Assembly (NCBI RefSeq): GCF_006864135.1
Contig: NZ_SADV01000010.1
Span: 62,001 to 126,000, forward strand
From: Lysinibacillus sphaericus
GTDB lineage: Bacteria > Bacillota > Bacilli > Bacillales_A > Planococcaceae
Length of the DNA: 64,000 nucleotides
Direction of reading: 5' to 3'
Shown piece by piece: positions 10,335 to 18,006 of this stretch; position 1 is the first letter of the stretch, and each line of letters opens with the position of its first letter. Position numbers and translations under genes: made by a program. Below the pieces are notes generated by a model that was not told the DNA's origin, did not search any database, and saw nothing but the letters and a program-made list of their open reading frames with translations.

Positions 10335-11216
10335 GTGAAGAGAAAAGGCTACGACGGAAAGAAGAGTCAAAGCGGCGGAAAGAAAGGGCGAAGCGATGGA
10401 AAGGAGAGCCGAAGCGATGGAAAGAAGAGTCAGAGCGACGGAAAGAAAGGCCGAAGCGACGGAAAGAAGAGTCAGAGCGACGGAAAGAACGATCAGAGCA
10501 ACGGAAAGAAAAAGCTGCGACGGAAAGAAGAGCCGAGCGACGGATAGAAAGGCCGAAGCGACGGAAAGAAGAGCCGAAGCGATGGAAAGAAAGGCCGAAG
10601 CGACGGAAAGAAGAGCCGAAGCGATGGAAGAAGAGTCAAAGCGACGGAAAGAAAGGCCGAAGCGATGGAAAGAAGAGCCAAACGACGGAAAGAAGAGTCA
10701 GAGCGACGGAAAGAACGATCAGAGCAACGGAAAGAAAAAGCTGCGACGGAAAGAAGAGCCGAGCGACGGATAGAAAGGCCGAAGCGACGGAAAGAAGAGC
10801 CGAAGCGATGGAAAGAAAGGCCGAAGCGACGGAAAGAAGAGCCGAAGCGATGGAAGAAGAGTCAAAGCGACGGAAAGAAAGGCCGAAGCGATGGAAAGAA
10901 GAGCCAAACGACGGAAAGAAGAGTCAGAGCGACGGAAAGAACGATCAGAGCAACGGAAAGAAAAAGCTGCGACGGAAAGAAGAGCCGAGCGACGGAAAGA
11001 AGAGTCAAAGCGACGGAAAGAACGATCAGAGCAACGGAAAGAAAAAGCTGCGACGGAAAGAAGAGTCAAAGCGACGGAAATAAAAGGCTGTGAAGGAAAG
11101 AAGAGTCAAAATAATGGATAGAACCGTCAAAATGAAAGATAGAGTAGCCAAAGTCGTGGATAGAACCATTAAAATCGTGGATAGCCTTATCAAAGTGAAG
11201 GATAGTCCCATCAAAC
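10335..11216. repeat. Long 21-bp-period minisatellite between crh and clpP
   Basis: About 880 bases of degenerate 21-base units such as GAGCCGAAGCGATGGAAAGAA and AGGCCGAAGCGACGGAAAGAA (first 20 bases: AGGCCGAAGCGACGGAAAGA), decaying after 11090 into units like GTCAAAATGAAAGATAGAGT. Larger blocks are themselves duplicated: 10480-10690 and 10720-10910 nearly repeat. Because 21 is a multiple of 3, all forward frames stay open for long stretches, giving artificial heptad proteins rich in E, R, K, A or S-D-G-K. The array lies between the convergent genes crh and clpP. I see no convincing ribosome site, so I treat it as a DNA repeat and not a gene. Confidence 0.85.
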
Positions 11217-11277
11217 CAATACAATGTCGAACAAAAAAAGACATCTCAGAAATAATCTGGGATGCCTTTAACTATTT

Positions 11278-11859
11278 TTATTTGCGTTCCATAATTTGGT
11301 CGATTAGGCCGTATTCTTTTGCACGCTCAGCTGTCATGAAGTTATCGCGGTCTGTATCTCTTGCAATGACTTCAAGTGGTTGACCAGTACGTTCCGATAA
11401 AATTCCATTTAATTTTTCACGTAAGAATAAAATACGTTTTGCAGCGATTTCGATTTCAGTTGCCTGACCTTGTGCACCGCCAAGAGGTTGGTGAATCATT
11501 ACTTCAGCATTCGGTAATGCGAATCGTTTACCAGGTTCACCAGCAGCAAGTAGGAAAGCACCCATAGATGCTGCCATTCCGATACAAATTGTTTGTACTT
11601 GTGGCTTGATAATTTGCATTGTGTCATAAATTGCCATACCAGCAGTGATAGATCCACCTGGTGAGTTAATGTAAAGAAAGATATCTTTGTCTGGATCTTC
11701 TGCTTGTAGGAATAGAAGTTGAGCAACAATTGAGTTAGCAACGTTGTCGTCAATTGCACTTCCTAATAGGATAATACGGTCTTTTAGTAGTCGTGAATAG
11801 ATGTCATACGCACGTTCACCACGACTTGTTTGTTCAATAACTGTAGGAATTAAATTCAT
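11278..11859 (-). CDS. clpP: ATP-dependent Clp protease proteolytic subunit
   Basis: 193-aa serine protease that forms the tetradecameric barrel working with ClpC, ClpX or ClpE. The catalytic triad is at the classical positions: S98 in GMAASMGA, H123 in MIHQPLGG and D172 in DTDRDNF. Encoded leftward, convergent to crh. The ATG is preceded by GGAGGATTTAAC. A promoter and CtsR-like heptad pair lie 70-105 bases upstream, consistent with heat-shock control. Confidence 0.97.
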   Translation of the reverse strand: MNLIPTVIEQTSRGERAYDIYSRLLKDRIILLGSAIDDNVANSIVAQLLFLQAEDPDKDIFLYINSPGGSITAGMAIYDTMQIIKPQVQTICIGMAASMGAFLLAAGEPGKRFALPNAEVMIHQPLGGAQGQATEIEIAAKRILFLREKLNGILSERTGQPLEVIARDTDRDNFMTAERAKEYGLIDQIMERK

Positions 11860-11932
11860 GTTAAATCCTCCTTAAAAAACTAAATTCGAATACTTTTGCT
11901 GAAAACTTCCTTGGTAATTCAGCTGTATCCTT

Positions 11933-11963
11933 ATCATACACATTATAGTCAGGGAAGGTCAAA
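11933..11963 (-). promoter_or_regulatory. clpP promoter overlapped by a CtsR-type operator
   Basis: On the minus strand TTGACC (11957-11962) and TATGAT (11933-11938) are 18 bases apart. On the plus strand AGTCAGG-GAA-GGTCAAA (11947-11963) matches the tandem-heptad CtsR operator A/GGTCAAA-NAN-A/GGTCAAA, the second half perfectly. The operator covers the -35 and part of the spacer, as expected for repression by CtsR. Confidence 0.6.
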
Positions 11964-11993
11964 TATTAACCCTGTTAAAGTAAAATAAATTAA

Positions 11994-12310
11994 ATCAATT
12001 TTGCCTTGGCGTAATTATAGTGCTGCTTCGCTTTCACAGAGAAAACATTTGTCGCCGCCGCGTCGCCCTCGCCCAGAAAACATTGGATGCTACCCATCGC
12101 TTTCGTCTAAAAAACATTTGATGCAGTCGCTTCGCTTCGCTCAAAAAACATTGGATGCAGTCGCTTCGCTTCGCTCAAAAAACATTTGATACAGTCGCTT
12201 CGCTTCGCTCAAAAAACATTGGATGCAGTCGCTTCGCTTCGCTCAAAAAACATTTGATGCAGTTGCTTCGCCCTCGCCCAGAAAACATTTTATCCTACCG
12301 CATTGCTTTT
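11994..12310. repeat. 34-bp tandem array of the dispersed repeat family upstream of clpP
   Basis: From 12120 to about 12289 the unit GATGCAGTCGCTTCGCTTCG-CTCAAAAAACATTT recurs with exact 34-base spacing (units start at 12120, 12154, 12188, 12222, 12256). Flanking sequence back to 12030 and on to 12310 is a degenerate form. The unit is the complement of a module (GCGAAAGCGAAGCG...CAGCAACAAATG) repeated with a 37-base spacing at 30897-31000. No gene is proposed; the open frame through the array is a product of the repeat. Confidence 0.75.
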
Positions 12311-12510
12311 GCTATAAAAACATTTACCGTTGCCGCCCTTTGCTTCCACGCAGATAAGGAATACCGCAAATGCTTTGCTCTCACGCAGAGATAGTGTGTC
12401 TCAGCATAATTAAGAATCTGTGATATCCGTCTGTAGTTTATCTTTTTCCGTAGTATTTTGACACTTATTGAATGAAGATAAAAAAAGTTAAAATGTTTTG
12501 CATTCTATAG

Positions 12511-12539
12511 TTGAAATATGGGCAATACGTTTGTATAAT
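12511..12539 (+). promoter_or_regulatory. Promoter for tRNA-Arg
   Basis: TTGAAA, 17 bases, TATAAT. It ends about 118 bases before the mature tRNA, leaving a leader with the stretch ACTTTTTTTTTGTTT just before the tRNA. Confidence 0.5.
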
Positions 12540-12656
12540 TGATAAGGTCACATAAGTTAAAGTACAGTACACTATTTTGCAGGTATGCTTCACATGAGGG
12601 TTATCTACATCATGCTTTTCTAAAGCCTAGGGTGAGTACTTTTTTTTTGTTTAATT

Positions 12657-12731
12657 GCCCTCGTGGTGTAATGGATAACACGTAAGATTCCGGTTCTTGC
12701 ACTGGGGGTTCGATTCCCTCCGAGGGCGCCA
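12657..12731 (+). tRNA. tRNA-Arg(CCG), CCA encoded
   Basis: Cloverleaf read by eye: acceptor GCCCTCG/CGAGGGC, D arm with AATGGATAA, anticodon stem TAAGA/TCTTG around loop TTCCGGT giving anticodon CCG, T arm with GGTTCGATTCC, discriminator G and encoded CCA. It reads Arg codon CGG. In Bacillus subtilis a CCG tRNA-Arg also lies near clpP. It appears intact and not occupied by an insertion. Confidence 0.95.
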
Positions 12732-12944
12732 TTTTACTGATTATTTGATTTACTTTTATAACTCAATTCTCCTAATAAGTAGTTTAGCAGCCTGCTTAGT
12801 GGGGAAAAGAGAAGGGAATATAATGGAAATATCGCCTAATAGGCATTATTCCCGTATATGTTCCTTTCAAACCTTCAAAAAAGCAACAATTCCAAATTAT
12901 TTTTTAGTGAACATACTGTACGTGAAGACTAGTTAAACTAGTCG

Positions 12945-12981
12945 AAAAAAAGAATCCTATCTGAGGGGATTCTTTTTTTTT
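12945..12981. terminator. Bidirectional terminator, first of three
   Basis: AAAAAAAGAATCC and GGATTCTTTTTTTT flank TATCTGAGG; A-run on one side and T-run on the other make it functional in both directions. Between tRNA-Arg and the leftward coat gene. Confidence 0.8.
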
Positions 12982-12992
12982 GCAAATAATCT

Positions 12993-13045
12993 AAAAATAG
13001 CACCAAGATGAATGGATAAACATTCACTCCTGGTGCTATTTTTAG
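12993..13045. terminator. Second hairpin terminator
   Basis: AAAAATAGCACCA pairs with TGGTGCTATTTTT, with an inner stem GAATG/CATTC. Symmetric A and T runs suggest function in both directions. Confidence 0.75.
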
Positions 13046-13071
13046 TTTTATGAAGTTTTTGCGAAAAGTTA

Positions 13072-13124
13072 AACAAGAGCAGCCCCTGGGTGATAGTGAC
13101 CACAGATGGGGCTGCTCTTGTTTT
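13072..13124. terminator. Third hairpin terminator, end of the coat gene
   Basis: AACAAGAGCAGCCCC pairs perfectly with GGGGCTGCTCTTGTT, followed by TTTT on the plus strand. It lies just past the coat-gene stop codon. Confidence 0.75.
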
Positions 13125-13130
13125 TTAGAA

Positions 13131-13745
13131 TTAATGAAGGGGATTTGTTGTAGTGCTGTATGCATTAAGCATCGTTTGCATATCTTGTTGAGAAAATTGA
13201 GGTACTTGATAGTAGCCATGCATATTTTGGTATATAGATAATTCGTATGCCATTTCAATGCAGTTGGGAATACTATCTGCAATAACGCGACGAACAACAG
13301 GGTTTGTAGTTTCTGTTGCTGCTGCAGTCATACCTTTTGCCACACCTTTTTGAGCGCCAAGTAAGAAGCCAGAAATACATTCATCGCTGAGCTCATTTGC
13401 ATTTTGCATTGGCTTTTTAGGTTGGCCAGGAGTCAATCCATATTTAAAATTATTTCCTGTCTCCATTTGATAGCGACCTGTAGGAACAGATGGATCATGA
13501 CCTGTGTTATAAGATTCCACAATAGTGTTATACATACCTAATGTGAAATTATATTGGCGATCCAAAATACTAAGCAACTCTGTGTCCTTAACATGTGGAC
13601 GTAAAACAATGGATTGATTCATACAAGCAATGATTGCACCTATTGTTTCATGCAAGTCCATTTGCTCATGTCCACCATGATTTAGGCTTTGTTGTTGATT
13701 AAACGATGTTTGGTTTGATGATTCGTTTTGAAACGATTGTGTCAA
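13131..13745 (-). CDS. Spore coat protein, CotF family
   Basis: 204 aa. The first 30 residues are Q/N/S-rich and likely disordered; the rest is helical with the CotF-like pattern MDLHETIGAIIACMNQSIVLRPHVKD and later SDECISGFLLGAQKG and EMAYELSIYQNMHGYY. CotF-type proteins are assembled into the spore coat and resemble ferritin-like bundles. The start is TTG (CAA at 13743-13745 on the plus strand), 8 bases after AGGAGG. It indicates a spore-forming host. Single gene, bounded by a terminator. Confidence 0.8.
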   Translation of the reverse strand: MTQSFQNESSNQTSFNQQQSLNHGGHEQMDLHETIGAIIACMNQSIVLRPHVKDTELLSILDRQYNFTLGMYNTIVESYNTGHDPSVPTGRYQMETGNNFKYGLTPGQPKKPMQNANELSDECISGFLLGAQKGVAKGMTAAATETTNPVVRRVIADSIPNCIEMAYELSIYQNMHGYYQVPQFSQQDMQTMLNAYSTTTNPLH

Positions 13746-13934
13746 AAAAAGCGCCTCCTAAATATCATAGTTTGTTACAGTATTAAGTATGGCACGTTAG
13801 AGAAATTTCATACGGTATTAATGCATTTGCATATATGTAGAATAGGGATGTTTTTTTTGCTGCACATTAGTGGTAAGAAAAAAGAAGGGCTTATCATGGA
13901 TGATAGCTAAAAGAAAGCGAAGGAGGTTTTAGAA

Positions 13935-14516
13935 TTGAAAAAAATATTTGGACCTGTAGGAATAATCGTTATTATTTTAGTTGTATTGGCCTTACTATTT
14001 ATTCCAAAATACAATAGTCTAGTAACGGCAGAGGAGAGCGTAGATTCGAAATGGGCGCAAGTTGAAAATCAGCTACAACGTCGCTACGATTTGATTCCGA
14101 ACTTAGTAGAATCTGTAAAAGGTTATGCTAACCATGAGAAAGAAGTGATCGCTAGCATTACAGAGGCACGTGCACAAATGGGAAGTGCTCAAAGTCCAAA
14201 GGAACAGGCGGTTGCCAATGATGCATTAAACGGAGCACTTAGTCGATTACTAGTAGTCGTAGAAAATTATCCGAATTTAAAGGCAGATGCAAATTTCCGT
14301 CAATTAATGGATGAATTAGCTGGGACAGAAAATCGTTTAGCAGTGGCTCGAGAAGATTATAACAATGAAGTGCAGACTTTTAATAAAACGGTTAAACGTT
14401 TTCCAGGCAATCTTATTGCAGGGATGTTTGGTTTTGAACAGAAAGAATACTTTAAAGCAGCTGCGGGTGCTGAAAAGGCACCATCTATAGATTTTGGCAG
14501 TTCAGGTAAACAATAA
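13935..14516 (+). CDS. lemA: LemA family protein
   Basis: 193 aa with one N-terminal membrane segment (GIIVIILVVLALLFIP) followed by the helical LemA domain: SVDSKWAQVENQLQRRYDLIPNLVESVKGYA and later ENRLAVAREDYN. The function of LemA is poorly defined; it commonly pairs with TPM-domain proteins, as here. Start TTG at 13935 after AGGAGGTTTTAGAA. Its TAA overlaps the ATG of the next gene by one base, so they form a two-gene unit. Confidence 0.9.
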   Translation: MKKIFGPVGIIVIILVVLALLFIPKYNSLVTAEESVDSKWAQVENQLQRRYDLIPNLVESVKGYANHEKEVIASITEARAQMGSAQSPKEQAVANDALNGALSRLLVVVENYPNLKADANFRQLMDELAGTENRLAVAREDYNNEVQTFNKTVKRFPGNLIAGMFGFEQKEYFKAAAGAEKAPSIDFGSSGKQ

Positions 14517-15280
14517 TGAAACGGTTACTATTCCAACTTGCTATTGTTAGCATCATGTTTATTCTGTCTATAAGAATGGCGGAGGCCGCAATGCCGACAC
14601 CGATGAAAAATACGTATATTCATGATTTTGCTAATGTTTTATCAACATCCGTAAAGGAAGAACTCAACCACTATTCAGAGCAGCTAGACAAAGGCACAGG
14701 TGCTGAAATTATGGTCGTAACGGTAGATACTATTAACGGAGAAGAACCAAAAATGTATGCAACAAAAATGATTCGTTCATGGGGTATTGGCGATGCGCAA
14801 AAGAATAATGGTGTTTTAATTTTAGCAACGTTTGGGCAGGGCGATGGCAATAATGATGTCGTCATTGCTGTAGGCCAAGGTCTAGAAGGAGCATTACCTG
14901 ATGGCAAGCTGGGGCGCATTTTAGATACAGCGTTTTATCCAAATGCAAGAGCTGGAGACATTAATAAGGCATTTAAAGCAACGTATGCAGACGTATTTCA
15001 AACTGTCGCACAGGAATACAATTGGGATGGAGAGATGCCTGAAAATACAGCTGACAATGAAGAAATGCCACCGTGGGTGATTATTTTAATCGCTATCATC
15101 GTACTTGTTATTTATACATTTATTTCTAATGGTAGAGGAGGAGGGCCTCGTTCTGGTAGACGTGGAGGTTTTCCGGGTAGTTTTCCAGGTGGATTCGGAG
15201 GTGGCGGCTCTAGGGGCGGTGGATTTGGCGGATTCGGAGGCGGCTCATCTGCTGGTGGAGGAGCAAGTCGGAAATTTTAA
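14516..15280 (+). CDS. TPM-domain membrane protein (YgcG-like)
   Basis: 254 aa. N-terminal signal sequence (about 1-24), extracytoplasmic TPM domain (about 30-170, with YIHDFANVLS and NNGVLILATFGQGDGNNDVVIAVGQGLEG), one membrane helix (PPWVIILIAIIVLVIYTFI, about 182-200), then a Gly-rich low-complexity tail of G, F, S and R. TPM domains are linked to phosphatase activity in some plant relatives; the bacterial role is uncertain. Coupled to lemA by a TAATG overlap. Confidence 0.88.
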   Translation: MKRLLFQLAIVSIMFILSIRMAEAAMPTPMKNTYIHDFANVLSTSVKEELNHYSEQLDKGTGAEIMVVTVDTINGEEPKMYATKMIRSWGIGDAQKNNGVLILATFGQGDGNNDVVIAVGQGLEGALPDGKLGRILDTAFYPNARAGDINKAFKATYADVFQTVAQEYNWDGEMPENTADNEEMPPWVIILIAIIVLVIYTFISNGRGGGPRSGRRGGFPGSFPGGFGGGGSRGGGFGGFGGGSSAGGGASRKF

Positions 15281-15430
15281 TTTCAGATGCCAGCCTTATG
15301 TAACGTAAGTGAACCGATAGTTACAAGTGTTTTGGTAGAGACAGATACAGAAGTCTCCCTCCTTTATAGGCGGTGGGATGAAGCTTCCGGTGGATGTCAC
15401 GTAATTATGCCGAGGCACAATTGTTTATAG
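15281..15430. other. Intergenic stretch with a structured, possibly repeated sequence
   Basis: No gene is seen in 15281-15584. Bases 15350-15420 hold GTCTCCCTCCTTTATAGG, CGGTGGGATGAAGCTTCC and CACGTAATTATGCCGAGGCA. The last block resembles the complement of 11996-12019 (TTTTGCCTTGGCGTAATTAT), so it is probably another dispersed repeat or a remnant of a mobile element. Confidence 0.35.
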
Positions 15431-15466
15431 TAAAAAAGTGAACTCAATGTAGTTTGCTTTTTTTAT
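15431..15466 (+). terminator. Terminator after the lemA-TPM unit
   Basis: AAAAAAGTGAACT pairs with AGTTTGCTTTTTTT around CAATGT, with a T-run on the plus strand. Confidence 0.55.
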
Positions 15467-15504
15467 TGGTTTAAAAGGGAAATATACTTAATTATTATCA
15501 ATAA

Positions 15505-15532
15505 TTGACAATGTAGATAAAATTGCTATAAT
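15505..15532 (+). promoter_or_regulatory. Sigma-A promoter of the first S9 peptidase gene
   Basis: TTGACA, 16 bases, TATAAT; both hexamers are consensus. A TATCGA...GATATA dyad follows. The second peptidase gene has the same arrangement at 17927-17954. Confidence 0.75.
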
Positions 15533-15584
15533 TCAATTATATCGACAAACGATATAACATAAACTGATATATGGAGGAATCATT

Positions 15585-17861
15585 TTGAAGAAGAGATTTT
15601 TATCAGCATCATTAGCGGTTATTTTAACATCATCTGCGGTCATTCCTGTATCTATGCAGGAAGTGCGCGCTGCCAATGAAACTAGCAGTCAAGTAGAAGT
15701 AAAAGAGGAACGTCTATCTGCTAAGGGATTTTTAGATTTAACTGTAACAGCTCTAACATTCCAACATGGATCAGAGACAATGCGTCAGCAAATCATTGAT
15801 ACGTGGGTAAAAGGCGAGGAATTAAAAGATTTAAGTGTCCATATTAAACGTGATGAAGCTGCACGTATTTTAGTAAGAGCTTTAAATAAAGAGGAAAAAG
15901 AAGCAACACTTGCTGAGTATCAAGAAAAAGCAAATAAACTTGGCTTATTTAACGGTCTGTCAACTAGTGAAACAATTTCTAAACAAGATGCGGTTAAAAT
16001 TTTAAATAATGCTAAAAATGTGAAAAATGGTGTCAGCAATAATGAAGGCGTGAAAGAAATTTCTGTCGAAGATTTCATGAAAAATCCAGGAAACGTTGGC
16101 TATGAACTTTCACCGGATGGCAATTACATAACTTTTAACGCTGCATGGGAAAACCGTAGAAACGTTTTCGTAAAAAAAATGAATGACGATAGCGAGCCAG
16201 TACGTGTATCTAGTTCAACGGATCGCGATATTGGTGGATCCTTCTGGAAAGATGATAATTTACTATATGTAAAGGATAAAGGTGGCGATGAAAACTTCCA
16301 CATTTATTCAACAACATTTAATGGTAATGAAGAAAAGGATTTAACACCTTATCCGAATGTAACAGTTGGGGTATTAAGTAGCTTAAAGGGCGTTAAAGAC
16401 GAAATCCTTATTATGATGAATAAAGAAGATGCAAAAGTCTTTGATGTGTACAAACTTAACCTAAAGACTGGTGAAACTACACATGTTGCGAAAAACCCTG
16501 GTAATATTACGAGCTGGATAGCAGACCGTGATGGAAATGTACGTATGGCAGTTGCTTCAGATGGTGTAGTAGGCACTGTTCTATATCGAGATTCAGAAAA
16601 AGATGAATTTAAGCCATTTATTGAAATGGAAGAAGGGGATCAAGTAACGCCACTTGCTTTCTCTAAAGACAATAAACATATTTTCGCAACTTCTAATAAA
16701 GGAAGAGACAAAGTAGAAGTAGTTAAATATGATTTAGAAGGTAAAGAAGAAGTAATTATGTCTAACTCAGAAGTAGATGTAACGGGTGTATTATATAGTG
16801 CTGAGAAAGATAAAGTATTGTACGGTGCATATGTATCAGATAAGACACATTATCAATTCTTTGACGAGGACTTTGAAAAACTATTCCGTAAAATTCAACA
16901 TAAATTAGGTGTTCAAGAAAGTGAATTAGGCATTAATGATTACAATAAAGAAATGACAAAATTCATTGTTAGCGTTTCTAGTGACACTGTTTACGGAAAA
17001 TATTATTACTATGATTCAACAACAGATGAAATGACAGAAATGGGAACGTTAAGCCCTTGGTTAAAACAAGAGGAGCTTGCAGAAATGCATCCAATTTCAT
17101 ATAAGAGTCGTGACGGCTTAACGATTAACGGTTATTTAACTTTACCGAAAAACAAAGAGGCTAAAAATCTCCCACTTATCGTCAACCCTCACGGTGGTCC
17201 GTGGGCACGTGATATGTGGGGCTTTAACCCAGAGGTACAGTTACTAGCTAACCGCGGTTATGCAGTACTACAAATGAATTTCCGTTCTTCAACTGGCTAT
17301 GGAAAAGAGTTTTTAGAGGCTGGTAATAAACAATGGGGTCTAAAAATCCAAGATGATATTACAGATGGCGTACAATGGGCAATCGACCAAGGGATAGCAG
17401 ACCCTAAACGCATCGGAATTTACGGTGCATCCTTTGGAGGTTATGCAACTTTAGCTGGGATTACATATACTCCAGATTTATATGCTGCAGCAGTGGACTA
17501 TGTAGGTGTATCCAACATCTTTACATTTTTAAATACAATCCCTCCGTATTGGGACACATTGCGTAACCAACTTTATAAGCGTGTGGGCAATCCAGAAGAA
17601 GATAAAGAGCTATTAACAGCCGCTTCACCTGTCTTCCATGTGGATAAAATTAAAACACCTTTATTTGTAGCTCAAGGTGCAAATGATCCACGTGTAAACA
17701 AAGCTGAATCTGATCAAATCGTTGAAGCATTACGTGCAAGAGGCGTTGATGTGGAATACATGGTGAAGGATAATGAAGGCCACGGTTTCCTTAATGAAGA
17801 AAACAGTATCGAATTCTACACTGCAATGCTAAAATTCTTAGACAGCCATTTAAAAAAATAA
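15585..17861 (+). CDS. Secreted S9-family prolyl oligopeptidase-like peptidase, copy 1
   Basis: 758 aa. Signal peptide about residues 1-29 ending near VRAANE; then an alpha-helical region (about 40-150) reminiscent of S-layer-homology repeats (AKGFLDLTVTALTF, SKQDAVKILNNA); a beta-propeller (about 155-480); and a C-terminal alpha/beta-hydrolase domain with catalytic S616 (GASFGG), D701 (GANDPR) and H733 (EGHGF). It should act outside the cell on peptides. Start TTG at 15585, 7 bases after GGAGG. The next gene is a tandem copy with an almost identical 5' third. Confidence 0.88.
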   Translation: MKKRFLSASLAVILTSSAVIPVSMQEVRAANETSSQVEVKEERLSAKGFLDLTVTALTFQHGSETMRQQIIDTWVKGEELKDLSVHIKRDEAARILVRALNKEEKEATLAEYQEKANKLGLFNGLSTSETISKQDAVKILNNAKNVKNGVSNNEGVKEISVEDFMKNPGNVGYELSPDGNYITFNAAWENRRNVFVKKMNDDSEPVRVSSSTDRDIGGSFWKDDNLLYVKDKGGDENFHIYSTTFNGNEEKDLTPYPNVTVGVLSSLKGVKDEILIMMNKEDAKVFDVYKLNLKTGETTHVAKNPGNITSWIADRDGNVRMAVASDGVVGTVLYRDSEKDEFKPFIEMEEGDQVTPLAFSKDNKHIFATSNKGRDKVEVVKYDLEGKEEVIMSNSEVDVTGVLYSAEKDKVLYGAYVSDKTHYQFFDEDFEKLFRKIQHKLGVQESELGINDYNKEMTKFIVSVSSDTVYGKYYYYDSTTDEMTEMGTLSPWLKQEELAEMHPISYKSRDGLTINGYLTLPKNKEAKNLPLIVNPHGGPWARDMWGFNPEVQLLANRGYAVLQMNFRSSTGYGKEFLEAGNKQWGLKIQDDITDGVQWAIDQGIADPKRIGIYGASFGGYATLAGITYTPDLYAAAVDYVGVSNIFTFLNTIPPYWDTLRNQLYKRVGNPEEDKELLTAASPVFHVDKIKTPLFVAQGANDPRVNKAESDQIVEALRARGVDVEYMVKDNEGHGFLNEENSIEFYTAMLKFLDSHLKK

Positions 17862-17869
17862 TAAATGAA

Positions 17870-17911
17870 AGAAGACTGTGCAGGAACTAAGTTTCCCGCG
17901 CAGTCTTTTAT
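17870..17911 (+). terminator. Terminator between the two peptidase copies
   Basis: AAGACTGTGC pairs with GCGCAGTCTT, followed by TTAT. The second gene has its own promoter right after. Confidence 0.6.
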
Positions 17912-17926
17912 CGTTAGGACCAATAA

Positions 17927-17954
17927 TTGACAAATATACTGAAGTTGGTATAAT
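17927..17954 (+). promoter_or_regulatory. Sigma-A promoter of the second S9 peptidase gene
   Basis: TTGACA, 16 bases, TATAAT, the same layout as upstream of copy 1, although the spacers differ. Confidence 0.75.
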
Positions 17955-18006
17955 TTCATTGTATTAACAATATGCATAATGCGTACTGATATAAGGAGGA
18001 ATCATT

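Noticed and set aside
10335-11121. Several overlapping open frames of heptad repeats (ATERRVRATERK, SDGKKSQ types)
   Set aside because: All forward frames are open because the unit is 21 bases; no frame has a proper ribosome site, and the complementary strand is open as well. Treated as a DNA repeat.
12120-12290. CRISPR-like regular repeats
   Set aside because: The 34-base units are directly adjacent with no unique spacers, and no cas genes are present.
12001-12394. Open frames through the 34-bp array
   Set aside because: They follow the repeat, include MQSLRFAQKT-type copies, and have no ribosome site.
12657-12731. tRNA-Arg as an integration site
   Set aside because: The CCA end is intact and no integrase or accessory genes lie beside it.
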